Assembly: GCF_900290195.1 (NCBI RefSeq)
Contig: NZ_OLMF01000004.1
Location: forward strand, 1,708,943 to 1,772,942
Direction of reading: 5' to 3'
Length of the DNA stretch: 64,000 nucleotides
Origin: Anaerococcus marasmi
Lineage (GTDB): Bacteria > Bacillota > Clostridia > Tissierellales > Peptoniphilaceae
Positions 25,968 to 34,878 of the stretch are shown in pieces. The notes beneath the pieces are model-generated. The model was not told where the DNA came from and made no database searches. It was given only the letters and a program-made list of their open reading frames with translations. Made by a program: the position numbers and the translations under genes. Each line of letters begins with the position of its first letter. Within the stretch, counting starts at the first letter, position 1.

Positions 25968-27076
25968 ATTTTAATAAAAAAAGCAAACTTAAGCAAGCTC
26001 AGGATATGGTACAGGCTGCAATAAATATTACCAATATAAAGATTGAAGATCTTGGTAAACATACTGCAAAGTTATATGAGTCACTGATAACAATCGGTGA
26101 TCTATTTGATAAAATCAGCAATGTTCCTAGTGAACAGATGATTCAATACGAAAACTTGAAGGAGATAAGATCTGACTGGAAAGGTCAAGCTGAAAAAATA
26201 GAAAAAGACTATAATAAGTTAGCTAAAAAGAATTTAGGTGCAGGTGCAGCAGGAGCTGGTTTTGGAATAGCTGTTTTTACAATGGGTCCAACAGCATCTA
26301 TGGGAGTTGCAACTACATTTGGCCTTGCATCAACAGGTACAGCTATCTCTGCCTTAAGTGGAGCAGCAGCTACAAATGCAGCACTCGCTTGGCTTGGAGG
26401 TGGTGCTCTAGTTGCCGGTGGAGGAGGAATGGCTGCAGGTCAAGCTTTTCTTACTATGGCTGGTCCTGTGGGATGGGCTATTGGAGCAATTTCTCTTGTG
26501 GCTAGTAGCTTACTTTTATGGAAAAATAGCGGAGATAAAAAGCGTTTGGGAAATTTGTATATGGCCATAAGTCATAGAGACGTAAAATCATATGAGCTTG
26601 CCATTATAGAAATTATCGAAAGAATTAATCGCATTATAGATGAAAGTCATATGTTAGATGAGGCAATTGAGCTTATCAAAACTTTTGGATTAGACTATGA
26701 TATGATGACAGAAAAACAGCAATACACACTTGGTTCATATGTGAATTTGATGAATTCATCTACTCGACTTTTGACAAATCCTATAAAAGGATTGGAAGCG
26801 AAATTTTCTGAAGGAGATTTTGATTCCTTCATAAATATGAAAAATATAGATAAAAATAATAGCATATATAATGACAACAAGGGCCTAATTATATTACTTG
26901 CAAATTTGCTTTATAAAATTGAAATAGATGATGAAACCAAAATGATCTTGCGGAAGTCGCTTAGAGGAAATAAGGACTTGCTAGAATCAATGAAAATTTC
27001 GAAGAAGGAATTTGAATTTGAGCTTATGGATATGGTCGATGAAGCCTTAGAATTTAAGTATCAGAATGAAGAATAA
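25961..27076 (+). CDS. Unrecognised coiled-coil / glycine-zipper membrane protein, second gene of the pair
   Basis: A 371-residue protein with a clear modular look. Residues 8-90 are charged and helical, probably coiled coil. Residues 92-188 are almost wholly Gly, Ala, Ser, Thr and hydrophobic residues, with repeated GxxxG patterns (LGAGAAGAGFGIAVFTMGPT ... LGGGALVAGGGGMAAG ... GPVGWAIGAISLVASSLLLW). They are long enough for two to four membrane-crossing helices. Residues 192-371 are again charged helices with no cysteine. A coiled coil plus a hydrophobic glycine-zipper hairpin is the general plan of alpha-type pore formers and of several membrane-damaging immune effectors. No enzyme motif is visible. 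GGAGG lies 8 bp upstream of the ATG. Assigning it as an effector is inference. Confidence 0.75.
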   Translation: MVNFNKKSKLKQAQDMVQAAINITNIKIEDLGKHTAKLYESLITIGDLFDKISNVPSEQMIQYENLKEIRSDWKGQAEKIEKDYNKLAKKNLGAGAAGAGFGIAVFTMGPTASMGVATTFGLASTGTAISALSGAAATNAALAWLGGGALVAGGGGMAAGQAFLTMAGPVGWAIGAISLVASSLLLWKNSGDKKRLGNLYMAISHRDVKSYELAIIEIIERINRIIDESHMLDEAIELIKTFGLDYDMMTEKQQYTLGSYVNLMNSSTRLLTNPIKGLEAKFSEGDFDSFINMKNIDKNNSIYNDNKGLIILLANLLYKIEIDDETKMILRKSLRGNKDLLESMKISKKEFEFELMDMVDEALEFKYQNEE

Positions 27077-27544
27077 TTGTTAAAGATAAATTAAATATAG
27101 GGTTTACATGAGCTATGCCTTTAGATTCTTATAATATGTTTGTTAGAAAATAGTATTATTTAAAATTTCTAAATAATTGGGTTTCTGACATTAATTTCTC
27201 TAAGCAGTATTGCTAAGGACCTTAATGTCCAGAAATCCTCTTTTTTAAAAAATGGCAACCTAGAGTTAAATAGAAAAAGACAAATCAGCATACTCAAGCG
27301 CTAAGTCTGCCTGCATTGGACTTGGAGAAGAATTATTGGATGAAAATCAATAACAGGAAATTAAAACGATTATATTATATATCATGACAGTGTAAATGTA
27401 TTTACTTAGAAAAGTAAAAATAATGAGATGTTACTAAATTAGGATAAATTAACCATAAGATATTTTAGTCAAGTCCATAATATTGTGTAAATTAAACCAG
27501 TACAATATTTACTATTTCATTCTAATATATATTTTAGAAGATGT
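27077..27544. other. Noncoding stretch after the two-gene system
   Basis: About 470 bp with no convincing gene. A long imperfect inverted repeat, GACATTAA (about 27187-27194) with TTAATGTC (about 27224-27231), encloses CTAAGCAGTATTGCTAAG and is followed by CTCTTTTTT. It may terminate the 24498-27076 transcript or be the end of a lost mobile element. Confidence 0.45.
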
Positions 27545-28411
27545 GAGGAGGTCCACATTGATATCAATGAGGATTGATTTCCAAAAGTCTGCGGGCTATA
27601 TATTAATGGTATAGCTGAATATTCATTGGGAAATATTCTGATTACTTCTTCACGTCTTCTAATTTCCTCATTTAGTCTTTATAAGCAATTAGTTGATTTT
27701 AATCTGCTGTGAATTATATCATTAGCTAAATATGCAAAAGTATCTTCGAATCCTTCATCTAAGGTATTTAAAGAATTTTGAAATTTCTTTTCGTTTTCGT
27801 ATTTTAAGGATACCTCATCTTTCATTTTTCTTGCCAAGTTGATATCTTGGAATTTAAATAGTGTTTTAATGTCTATTCTAAATTCTTTAGTATTTTCCTT
27901 TGGTGCTTTTGATAAGGTATTTATTAAGAAATATACCTGACATTTTTGCCATATTACATTTACGAATGTTTCTTTTATTGCTTTTACTAGGACTTAGTGG
28001 GCATCTAATATTAGCATTTCGACTCCAGATAGACCTCTAGCTTTTAAATATTCAATAAGTATTCACTTTCACTAGAACTTAGGTCTAAGCCTATGATTTT
28101 TCTATTTCCCTTTTCATTTCTTTGATATCTTTCAAAAACCTTTTTCATGAATTTACCATCTCTTGTTCTAGGTACTCTTAGGGTTAAGGTTCCTATCTTT
28201 GTTGTGAAGTCACGTTCATAGTAGCCATTACTATAAGTAGTTCTATTAGAATCTCTTTGATAGGCTTTATTTTTAAGTATTCATCTCTTTCTTCTTCCAT
28301 AAACTCGTTAAATACTTTGGTTAAAATAGTTTTTGCCAGATCGTTATTAACTTCAGCGTTGATTATATTTTGAATATCTTCCGTGTTTAATGTAAAATGT
28401 AATTGGTTCAT
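27545..28411 (-). pseudogene. IS256-family (mutator-type) transposase, degraded and internally deleted
   Basis: The N terminus (28411 leftward) reads MNQLHFTLNTEDIQNIINAE and then FNEFMEEERDEYLKIK, the standard IS256-family start. Further pieces on the same strand are partly frameshifted. They include KLARKMKDEVSLKYENEKKFQNSLNTLDEGFEDTFAYL and, near 27630, RLNEEIRRREEVIRIFPNEYSAI, a typical C-terminal motif of the family. The middle catalytic region is mostly missing or scrambled and several stops interrupt the frame, so it is inactive. It marks the right side of the accessory island. Confidence 0.85.
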
Positions 28412-28610
28412 TTGTTACTCGTGGTTTGGGTTTTGTGGTTAAAAACATCGTTCTAGTTTAGGTTTCAGATGACCTTTTTCTTTTTACATAATTATACGGA
28501 TTCTATCAGTAAGTTTTAGTATTTTTTTTGATAATAAATTTTCCAAAAGTTCCAACACTTGCAGAGAATGCAATCATATAGGAGTTTGCAGAGGGAAGAT
28601 ATATTGCAAT

Positions 28611-28715
28611 AATGATTTATGCAAAATTAATAATGATTACGATTATACTGAATTCGTAAAAGAATACATAAAACATAGCAAGAAAGGAAATGGCCATCTC
28701 TTTGTAGATATGTAA
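28611..28715 (+). pseudogene. C-terminal remnant of an unknown gene
   Basis: In one frame the bases before the ABC gene read NNDYDYTEFVKEYIKHSKKG then NGHLFVDM-stop. This is protein-like and ends in a natural-looking stop 44 bp before the next start codon. Upstream the frame is broken (VPTLAENAII-stop-EFAEGRYIAIM in a neighbouring frame). It looks like the tail of a gene that once preceded the ABC exporter, possibly a peptide-maturation or immunity gene, but the family is not recognised. The rest of 28412-28758 holds only AT-rich DNA next to the IS256 remnant. Confidence 0.4.
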
Positions 28716-28758
28716 ATTAGTAGTAAATATATTTTAGAGGAGAGAAAAAGTATAGAAA

Positions 28759-30384
28759 ATGAAAAAATATATAAAAAACAACCAAAAAAATATTATAATA
28801 TATGTATTTATGTGTTTCATTTCAGCTAGTTTAACTGCTGGTACTGCGTTTTTATATCAAAGAATTACTAGTTCTGCTATAAATAATGACTTTAGGGCTT
28901 TGATTTTATTTTCAATATTTGCCATACCCTACCTTATACTTGAAGCGAGTTTTGATTATATTCCCAAAAAATATAGAGCTATAATCACCAACAGTATATC
29001 CTTAGATTTAAAAAATGACTTAATAAAGAGTATAAATGAAACAGAATTGTCAAAAATGGACTATAATTTTACTAATACAATAAAAAACAAAATTGTAAAT
29101 GATTTGAGCATAATAGAGAAATCGTATATAAAAAATTTACTATCTATAATATTATATTCTTTTATGTTTGTTATCTCCTTAATTTCTGCTATATATATAC
29201 AAGGATATCTAACTATAATTATGATTGTTCTGTCAGCTATTCCATTACTCACACCTATAATAAGTAAAAAAATTCTTGCTAATAAAAAGGAATTACAAAA
29301 AAATGCTAAAGACAAGTATCTTAATAGTTATAATGAATATGCAGATAATATTCTTTTTGTTAATATTTCAAATTTAAAAATATTTTTCTATGATAAATTG
29401 AAACTATTAGGAGAGAAACTTAAACATGAAAGTATATTTTTTGAATCATCACTATTAAAAACCTATTCTATATCCTACGGACTTGGGAATGTCTTATATT
29501 CGGGAACTTGGGTAATTGGTGGAATATTTGTGTATAAGAATTTATTAACCTTGCCATCTTTAATAGCAATGACAACATTAATGTTTACAATAGCTGGTCC
29601 TATTCAAACAATATCAAATATTTATAGTGAGTTTTTGTCCTCAAGAAAAATTTTCTTTGATTATTTAGATTTTATTGATAAATGTAAAACAACTGATAAA
29701 AAACCCAAAAGCAAGATAAGTGAGATAGAAAAAATTGATATAAAGAATTTGAATTTATCTTTTTCTAATAAAATTATCTTAAAAAACATATCTTTTAACT
29801 TTATTAATGGAAATAAATACGTACTTTTGGGAGAAAGTGGTTCTGGAAAAAGTACATTTCTTAACTCTTTGTTTGGAATATATGAGTATGCTAATGATTA
29901 TATTGCTATCAACGAAAAGAAATTATCAGAAATAGATAAATCATCTTATTACGATAATATTTTTTATATACCACAAGAAACTATAATTTTTAATACAAGT
30001 ATACTAAATAACATAACTTTATTTTCAGAAAATGTAGATTTAGTAAGAGTACAAGAGTGTATAAAAAAAGTGGGCCTTTCTGACTGGTTTAATTCAAAAG
30101 ATAATGAGTTTGATTGTGTTTTAAGTAAAGATAGTATATCAGGTGGCGAGAAAAAAAGGTTAGATTTAGCCAGAGCATTATATTTAGATAAGTCTGTTAT
30201 TATCATGGATGAGCCAACATCTGCATTAGATTTTGAAAATGAGATTCTGATTTCTAAAATAATAAAGGGAATCCAAGATAAATTAATTATCTGTGTTAGT
30301 CACTCCACAAATGACGAATTTCTTAATGTATTTGATAATAAAATAAAAATTATAAATAAGGAGTTCGTAACTGAGAATCATTAA
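28759..30384 (+). CDS. ABC exporter half-transporter (fused membrane and ATPase domains)
   Basis: A 541-residue protein. An N-terminal exporter membrane domain has about six spans in residues 10-290. The ATPase domain has Walker A LLGESGSGKSTFLN, the Q-loop YIPQETIIF, signature ISGGEKKRLDLARAL, Walker B VIIMDEPTSAL and a switch His in CVSHSTN. The architecture is that of peptide or lipid exporters, including bacteriocin and lantibiotic exporters, but no C39 peptidase or precursor peptide is present. It is a single half-transporter and so presumably a homodimer. The gene is far more AT-rich than the flanking core genes, a sign of transfer. The upstream remnant suggests a lost partner gene. Confidence 0.88.
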   Translation: MKKYIKNNQKNIIIYVFMCFISASLTAGTAFLYQRITSSAINNDFRALILFSIFAIPYLILEASFDYIPKKYRAIITNSISLDLKNDLIKSINETELSKMDYNFTNTIKNKIVNDLSIIEKSYIKNLLSIILYSFMFVISLISAIYIQGYLTIIMIVLSAIPLLTPIISKKILANKKELQKNAKDKYLNSYNEYADNILFVNISNLKIFFYDKLKLLGEKLKHESIFFESSLLKTYSISYGLGNVLYSGTWVIGGIFVYKNLLTLPSLIAMTTLMFTIAGPIQTISNIYSEFLSSRKIFFDYLDFIDKCKTTDKKPKSKISEIEKIDIKNLNLSFSNKIILKNISFNFINGNKYVLLGESGSGKSTFLNSLFGIYEYANDYIAINEKKLSEIDKSSYYDNIFYIPQETIIFNTSILNNITLFSENVDLVRVQECIKKVGLSDWFNSKDNEFDCVLSKDSISGGEKKRLDLARALYLDKSVIIMDEPTSALDFENEILISKIIKGIQDKLIICVSHSTNDEFLNVFDNKIKIINKEFVTENH

Positions 30385-30428
30385 AAATACTTCTAAAATA
30401 TTTGTTAAAATTGACCTATCATAATAGC

Positions 30429-30458
30429 AAAAGGCAGGGAACTTAATCTCTGCCTTTT
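30429..30458. terminator. Bidirectional terminator between ABC exporter and oxidoreductase
   Basis: AAAAGGCAG / CTGCCTTTT stem between converging genes, with the last T of the stem forming a short U tract on either strand. Confidence 0.75.
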
Positions 30459-30480
30459 AGTTTGTTGAATTTTCCTAAAT

Positions 30481-31662
30481 CTATTTTCCAAAAATCTCTG
30501 TCCCTAGTTTAGTTTCTTCGATGCTTGCTCCCTTAAATACTATGTTTTTAACATCATTTTGGTATTTGATATCTCCCCAGAGGATGCCGCCTACGTAGGC
30601 ATCTTCTTTTTTGAAGAGTTTGTAGATTTTGCCGTCTATTTCTTTCTTTTCTTCTTCGATTCCTTCACCTGAGTTCATGCCTGCTGAAAATAGCTTGATA
30701 TCTCCAAGCATTAGGGTTGAGAATGGTTTTGGTTGCTTGTAAGATTCGCTATCTCCTGTCATGTTATTGCCTGCGATTTTACCCATTTCTTGGCTTGATG
30801 TCCAAAGTCCTATGGTGAATTGGCCTATTTGTGCGCAGTCTCCTGCAGCAAAGATTCCTTCGTGACCTGTTTCTAGGTGGTCGTTTACCATAATTCCTCT
30901 GTCAGTTTCAAGTCCTGATTCTTGGGCCATCTTGATATTTGATCTGATGCCTGCTTGAACCATTATAGCATCTGCAGGAATTTCAGTTCCATCAGCAAGC
31001 TTTACTCCGCAAACTGCTCCGTCTTTTGTGAGGATCTCTTCGGTGTTTTTGCCTGTGTAGGTCGTAATTCCCATATTATTTAAGTTTTCTTCAAGTTTTT
31101 CTGAAAGCTCGCGGTCGAGTTGTCTTGCTAGTAGATAGTCGAAGCTTTCTATTACTGTGATGTTTAGGCCGAGTTTTTGGGCAGAGAAGGCTGCTTCTAG
31201 TCCTAGGATTCCTCCTCCTATAACTACAACTTCCTTCTTACCAGCTACATATTCCTTGAAGCTTCTAAGGTCATCTACAGTTCTTATGGCAAATACTCCC
31301 TTGGAGTCTATGTTTGTGATTGGTGGAACGAAGGCTCTAGCTCCTGTTGCGATTAGAGCTTTGCCAAATTCAATCTCTTCTCCGTCTTCTAGATATGCAA
31401 TTCTTTTTTCTGGGTCTATCTTTTCTACTTTTGTAGAAAGTCTTTCTTCTATGTGTCTTTCGCTATACCAAGGTTCTTTTTTAACGAAAATTTCTTCTTC
31501 TTCGAAGTCCTTACAGATTAACTCGGATAGTCTAGTTCTCCAGTAGGTAGATGGTTTTTCTTCTGAAACAATTAGAATTGAAGCGTCTGAATCCTTTTTT
31601 CTTATTTCTTCGGTCGCTGATAGGCCAGCAATTCCGTTTCCTATAATTAGATAATCGTACAT
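30481..31662 (-). CDS. NAD(P)/FAD-dependent oxidoreductase, NADH:rubredoxin reductase-like
   Basis: A 393-residue pyridine-nucleotide-disulfide-type flavoprotein lacking a redox CxxxxC. FAD binding is at the N terminus (YLIIGNGIAGLSATEEIRKKD), with the NAD-binding fold in the middle (KEVVVIGGGILGLEAAFSAQKLGLNITVIE) and the second FAD motif HEGIFAAGDCAQI. This is the layout of NADH:rubredoxin oxidoreductases, the clostridial enzyme of oxygen and peroxide detoxification. The two rubredoxins at 57.8-58.3 kb are obvious partners, though that link is inferred. Its promoter is overlaid by a Rex-like palindrome. An alternative is the NirB-type reductase domain, which cannot be excluded. Confidence 0.82.
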   Translation of the reverse strand: MYDYLIIGNGIAGLSATEEIRKKDSDASILIVSEEKPSTYWRTRLSELICKDFEEEEIFVKKEPWYSERHIEERLSTKVEKIDPEKRIAYLEDGEEIEFGKALIATGARAFVPPITNIDSKGVFAIRTVDDLRSFKEYVAGKKEVVVIGGGILGLEAAFSAQKLGLNITVIESFDYLLARQLDRELSEKLEENLNNMGITTYTGKNTEEILTKDGAVCGVKLADGTEIPADAIMVQAGIRSNIKMAQESGLETDRGIMVNDHLETGHEGIFAAGDCAQIGQFTIGLWTSSQEMGKIAGNNMTGDSESYKQPKPFSTLMLGDIKLFSAGMNSGEGIEEEKKEIDGKIYKLFKKEDAYVGGILWGDIKYQNDVKNIVFKGASIEETKLGTEIFGK

Positions 31663-31697
31663 AATATTCCTTTCCTGTCTTTATTGTTTATATCTAT

Positions 31698-31726
31698 ATT
31701 ATACAGTTTGTTAAATTATCTTACAA
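31698..31726 (-). promoter_or_regulatory. Promoter of the NADH:rubredoxin reductase-like gene with Rex-like operator
   Basis: Minus-strand -35 TTGTAA (31726-31721), 17-bp spacer, -10 TATAAT (31703-31698). The palindrome TTGTTAAATTATCTTACAA (31708-31726) covers the -35 and spacer. It is close to the Rex consensus TTGTTAA-N4-6-TTAACAA, missing one A in the right half. Rex itself is encoded at 61389. Confidence 0.5.
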
Positions 31727-31779
31727 ACTAAACAAAGCCCTAAAGGAGTAGGGTATAGTAGTAGGAAAAAGGGGGACTT

Positions 31780-32286
31780 ATGATATTTAGAAAAGCAAGC
31801 TTAGAAGATATAGAATCAATTGGGAAAATTATAGAAATGGCTAGGAAGTCTCTTAGGGATGATGGGATAGATCAATGGCAGAAGACCAATCCCAACGAGG
31901 ATATTATAAGAGAGCAAATAGTAAAAGATGATGCCTATGTATTTGATAATGAGGGCAAGGTCCTAGCCTATGCCTATGTTTTTGATGGAGTCGATCCTTC
32001 ATACAATGTCCATGAGGATAAGTTTAAGTCTGATAGCTATTTTGTAATCCATACTCTGATGGTTGATAATAGCGGAAGTGTTCCAAGACTTGGTAGTAAG
32101 TTTATGGAAGCTTTAATAGATTTTACCAAAAAATCTGGCAAAGAAGCTATTAGAATCGACACCCACGAGGATAATTTCAGGATGAGAGGGCTCCTCCATA
32201 AGTTTTCCTTTGAGGAAATTGGCATAGTACAAATTGATGAGGACGGCATTCCTAAAGATAGGATCTGCTATGAGAGAGTCCTATGA
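31780..32286 (+). CDS. GNAT-family N-acetyltransferase
   Basis: A 168-residue GNAT-fold acetyltransferase. It starts MIFRKASLEDIESIGKIIEMARKSLRDDGIDQWQ, and the acetyl-CoA-binding strand-helix region reads YFVIHTLMVDNSGSVPRLGSKFMEALIDFTKKSGKEAIRIDTHEDN. The usual Q/RxxGxG/A loop is weakened to PRLGSKF. The target is unknown; close relatives are usually annotated only as GNAT. Its stop overlaps the start of the helicase gene by 4 bp, so the two are translationally coupled. GGGGGAC precedes the ATG. Confidence 0.85.
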   Translation: MIFRKASLEDIESIGKIIEMARKSLRDDGIDQWQKTNPNEDIIREQIVKDDAYVFDNEGKVLAYAYVFDGVDPSYNVHEDKFKSDSYFVIHTLMVDNSGSVPRLGSKFMEALIDFTKKSGKEAIRIDTHEDNFRMRGLLHKFSFEEIGIVQIDEDGIPKDRICYERVL

Positions 32287-34838
32287 GAAACCTTGGCCAA
32301 GAAGAAATAATCAAAAATGCCAAGCTTCCAGCTGTGGTAATAGCAGGTCCAGGTACAGGTAAGACCCACACTATTGTAGGATTTGTGGCAGAAGCCATAA
32401 AAGATGGAGAAGTCTTGCCAAACAAAATCCTAATCACTACTTTCACCAAAAAGGCGGCCCGTGAGCTTAATACGAGAATTATTACAAGGCTTAGAAAAGA
32501 TGGCCTAGATACAGACCTTGAGGATATGAAGATAGGAAACTTCCACTCCCTTGCCATATCCTTTATCACAAAATACAGAAGGCTTGACGATAATTTCTTT
32601 AATCTTACTATAATCGACTCCAATATGGAGGAATTTATAGTAGAAGAAAATCTAGAGATTTTTACGAGCCTCCCTCACTTTGAAGACTTTATAGGAAAAG
32701 ATTATGCTATAGCGACCATTCTTGATATATTCCAAACCCTGATTAATCAAATGATAGATCCAATATCCCTTAGGGATTCAGCTTCTCCTCAAGACAAGCT
32801 AGCCTACGAGATATTTAAGACCTACGAAAGGCTCCTAGATTCCTTGGGCCTAATTAATTTCCAGCTTATCCTAAAACGTTTCTTGGACTTGCTTAAAGAC
32901 CCTGTAATAGGAGAAAAAATAAGAGAAGAGATCGACCTTGTTGTTATAGATGAATACCAGGATACCAACCTAATCCAGGAAGAAATCGCCATCAATCTTA
33001 CGAAAAATGGCAATATCATAGTCTTCGGAGATGACGACCAGGCCCTTTATTCCTTTAGGGGAGCCGATGCGAGAAACCTAACCCATTTTGACGAGAAATT
33101 CTACGATAGGACTGGAATTAGGGCGAGTAAATACTTTCTAAATATTAATTATAGGTCAAATCAAGTTATAATCGATAAGGCCAGGGCCTTTATGGATGAG
33201 GCAAAAGGATCTAGCAAGAAGGAACTTAAGTCGAACAAGGCAGAGGAAAATCCCAATACTATCGTAAGGGCTAGGGCAAGCGAGATGGACAATCTCGTAA
33301 TGATAGTAAAACTCTTATCAAAGAAAATAAAACTCGGACAAATTGCCTTTCTTTTCCCAAGCTTTAACAATTCCTATCCTTCAATCCTCCAGAAGAAATT
33401 CGAAAATGCTGGGATTAAAGTAATCAACAGGAAAAGCGATGGCTACTTTAGAAGGGAAGAAATTCGCTTAATAATCTTTATTTTATTAAAACTTGCGAGG
33501 ACTGGCCCTATCAATACCGATTTTAGGGGAGGGAAGATGACCTATGGGCAAAGGCAGAAGCTTGACTATAGGAACTTCCTTAAGGAAATCTATGAAGATG
33601 ATTACTTTAATAAAAATAGAGGAATTAGGGCTTTCATAGAAAGTTCATCTGAATCTTCTCCTATATCAGACCTTATTTATAAGCTTATGGGCCTTGAGAC
33701 CTTCAAGGATATCCTCAAGGATAAGAATCAAGCTAGGAAAGATCTAATCTTTAAAAACATCAGCAAATTCATAAATCTCGCTGTAGACTATGATGAGATT
33801 TTTGAAGGGACTAAGAACTATTATCAGAAGTTCATCTTTTCCTATATTTTTATTTATTTTAAGAAAAACGCCATAGGAGAGTTCGATGAGGATGATGTCT
33901 ATGACGATGCCATAAACTTCATGACCATCCACCAATCCAAGGGCTTGGAGTTTGAGGCGGTATTTGTATCAAGTCTCGGAGATTATCCAAGAAGAGATTA
34001 CGATAAGTTTACCGATAGGTTCGTAGAAAAAGATAGCTTAGAGAAAAAGGAATTGGACTTTTACAGGAAATATTACACGGCCTTTACTAGGGCTAAAAAC
34101 CTCTTGGTCCTTTTGGATAATTCGGCAGATCGAAGGATTAAAAACTTCGCATATACCCTCGATTCCTCATCCAAGTTAAGCTCTATTGATTTTAAGATGG
34201 AAGAGAGAAAAGATGATAAGAAAATCCTAGCCTTTACCACAGATATAGATGTCTATATGACCTGCCCCCTAAAGTATAAATTTATAAGAAAACTTTCCTT
34301 TAGGACTAAGAAGACCGAAAGCCTAATCTTTGGATCTAAGGTCCACAATCTAGCCCAATATATCTACTCTCCTTCCTTTGACAAGAAGGATATGACAAAA
34401 TTTTTGTGGGAGAATAAGGGCTACATTGAGCCAGTTTCAAACCTACTAAACAGGGGCTTTGATGTGAAGCTAAGCGAGGCTAACTACAAGGCGGATAGAG
34501 ATTTCTATATACTTCAAGGAAATATCGACCTTATTTTAGAAGATTCTTCCATAATGGATTTAAAGACAGGATCTTTTGATGAGAAAAGTCTCGCCAGATA
34601 CAAAAATCAACTTCTAACCTATAGACAGCTCCTCCTAGCTAATGGCAAGGAAGTAGGGAAAATCTACCTATATTTTATAGAAAAAGACGGCCTAATCGAA
34701 ATAAAGGATGAGGGATTTGACATGTCTACTATAGATGATGTGGCAAGGGAGATTGTAAGAGAAAACTTCGATCATAAGACCGAAGATTGGAAAGCTTGTA
34801 AGTTCTGTCCTATGAAGCACTTCTGTGAGCGAGCTTGA
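32283..34838 (+). CDS. UvrD/PcrA-type helicase fused to a RecB/Cas4-like nuclease domain
   Basis: An 851-residue single-chain helicase-nuclease. Superfamily 1 motifs are Walker A VIAGPGTGKTHTIVGF (about residues 17-32), motif II VVIDEYQDTNLIQEE, motif III GDDDQALYSFRGAD, motif IV NYRSNQVI, motif V FMTIHQSKGLEFEAVFV and motif VI YTAFTRAK. From about residue 650 comes a PD-(D/E)XK nuclease: YMTCPLKYKFIRKL, FGSKVHNLAQYIY, LQGNIDLILEDSSIMDLKTG, KNQLLTYRQLL and the terminal CKFCPMKHFC. The four cysteines (CPLKYKF plus CxxC-x5-C) match the Fe-S cluster pattern of AddB/Cas4 nucleases. A double-strand-end processing role in repair is likely. It is followed by padR with its own promoter region. Confidence 0.88.
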   Translation: MRNLGQEEIIKNAKLPAVVIAGPGTGKTHTIVGFVAEAIKDGEVLPNKILITTFTKKAARELNTRIITRLRKDGLDTDLEDMKIGNFHSLAISFITKYRRLDDNFFNLTIIDSNMEEFIVEENLEIFTSLPHFEDFIGKDYAIATILDIFQTLINQMIDPISLRDSASPQDKLAYEIFKTYERLLDSLGLINFQLILKRFLDLLKDPVIGEKIREEIDLVVIDEYQDTNLIQEEIAINLTKNGNIIVFGDDDQALYSFRGADARNLTHFDEKFYDRTGIRASKYFLNINYRSNQVIIDKARAFMDEAKGSSKKELKSNKAEENPNTIVRARASEMDNLVMIVKLLSKKIKLGQIAFLFPSFNNSYPSILQKKFENAGIKVINRKSDGYFRREEIRLIIFILLKLARTGPINTDFRGGKMTYGQRQKLDYRNFLKEIYEDDYFNKNRGIRAFIESSSESSPISDLIYKLMGLETFKDILKDKNQARKDLIFKNISKFINLAVDYDEIFEGTKNYYQKFIFSYIFIYFKKNAIGEFDEDDVYDDAINFMTIHQSKGLEFEAVFVSSLGDYPRRDYDKFTDRFVEKDSLEKKELDFYRKYYTAFTRAKNLLVLLDNSADRRIKNFAYTLDSSSKLSSIDFKMEERKDDKKILAFTTDIDVYMTCPLKYKFIRKLSFRTKKTESLIFGSKVHNLAQYIYSPSFDKKDMTKFLWENKGYIEPVSNLLNRGFDVKLSEANYKADRDFYILQGNIDLILEDSSIMDLKTGSFDEKSLARYKNQLLTYRQLLLANGKEVGKIYLYFIEKDGLIEIKDEGFDMSTIDDVAREIVRENFDHKTEDWKACKFCPMKHFCERA

Positions 34839-34878
34839 AATCCACCTACTATGTTATACAATATAGATAGGTGATAAA

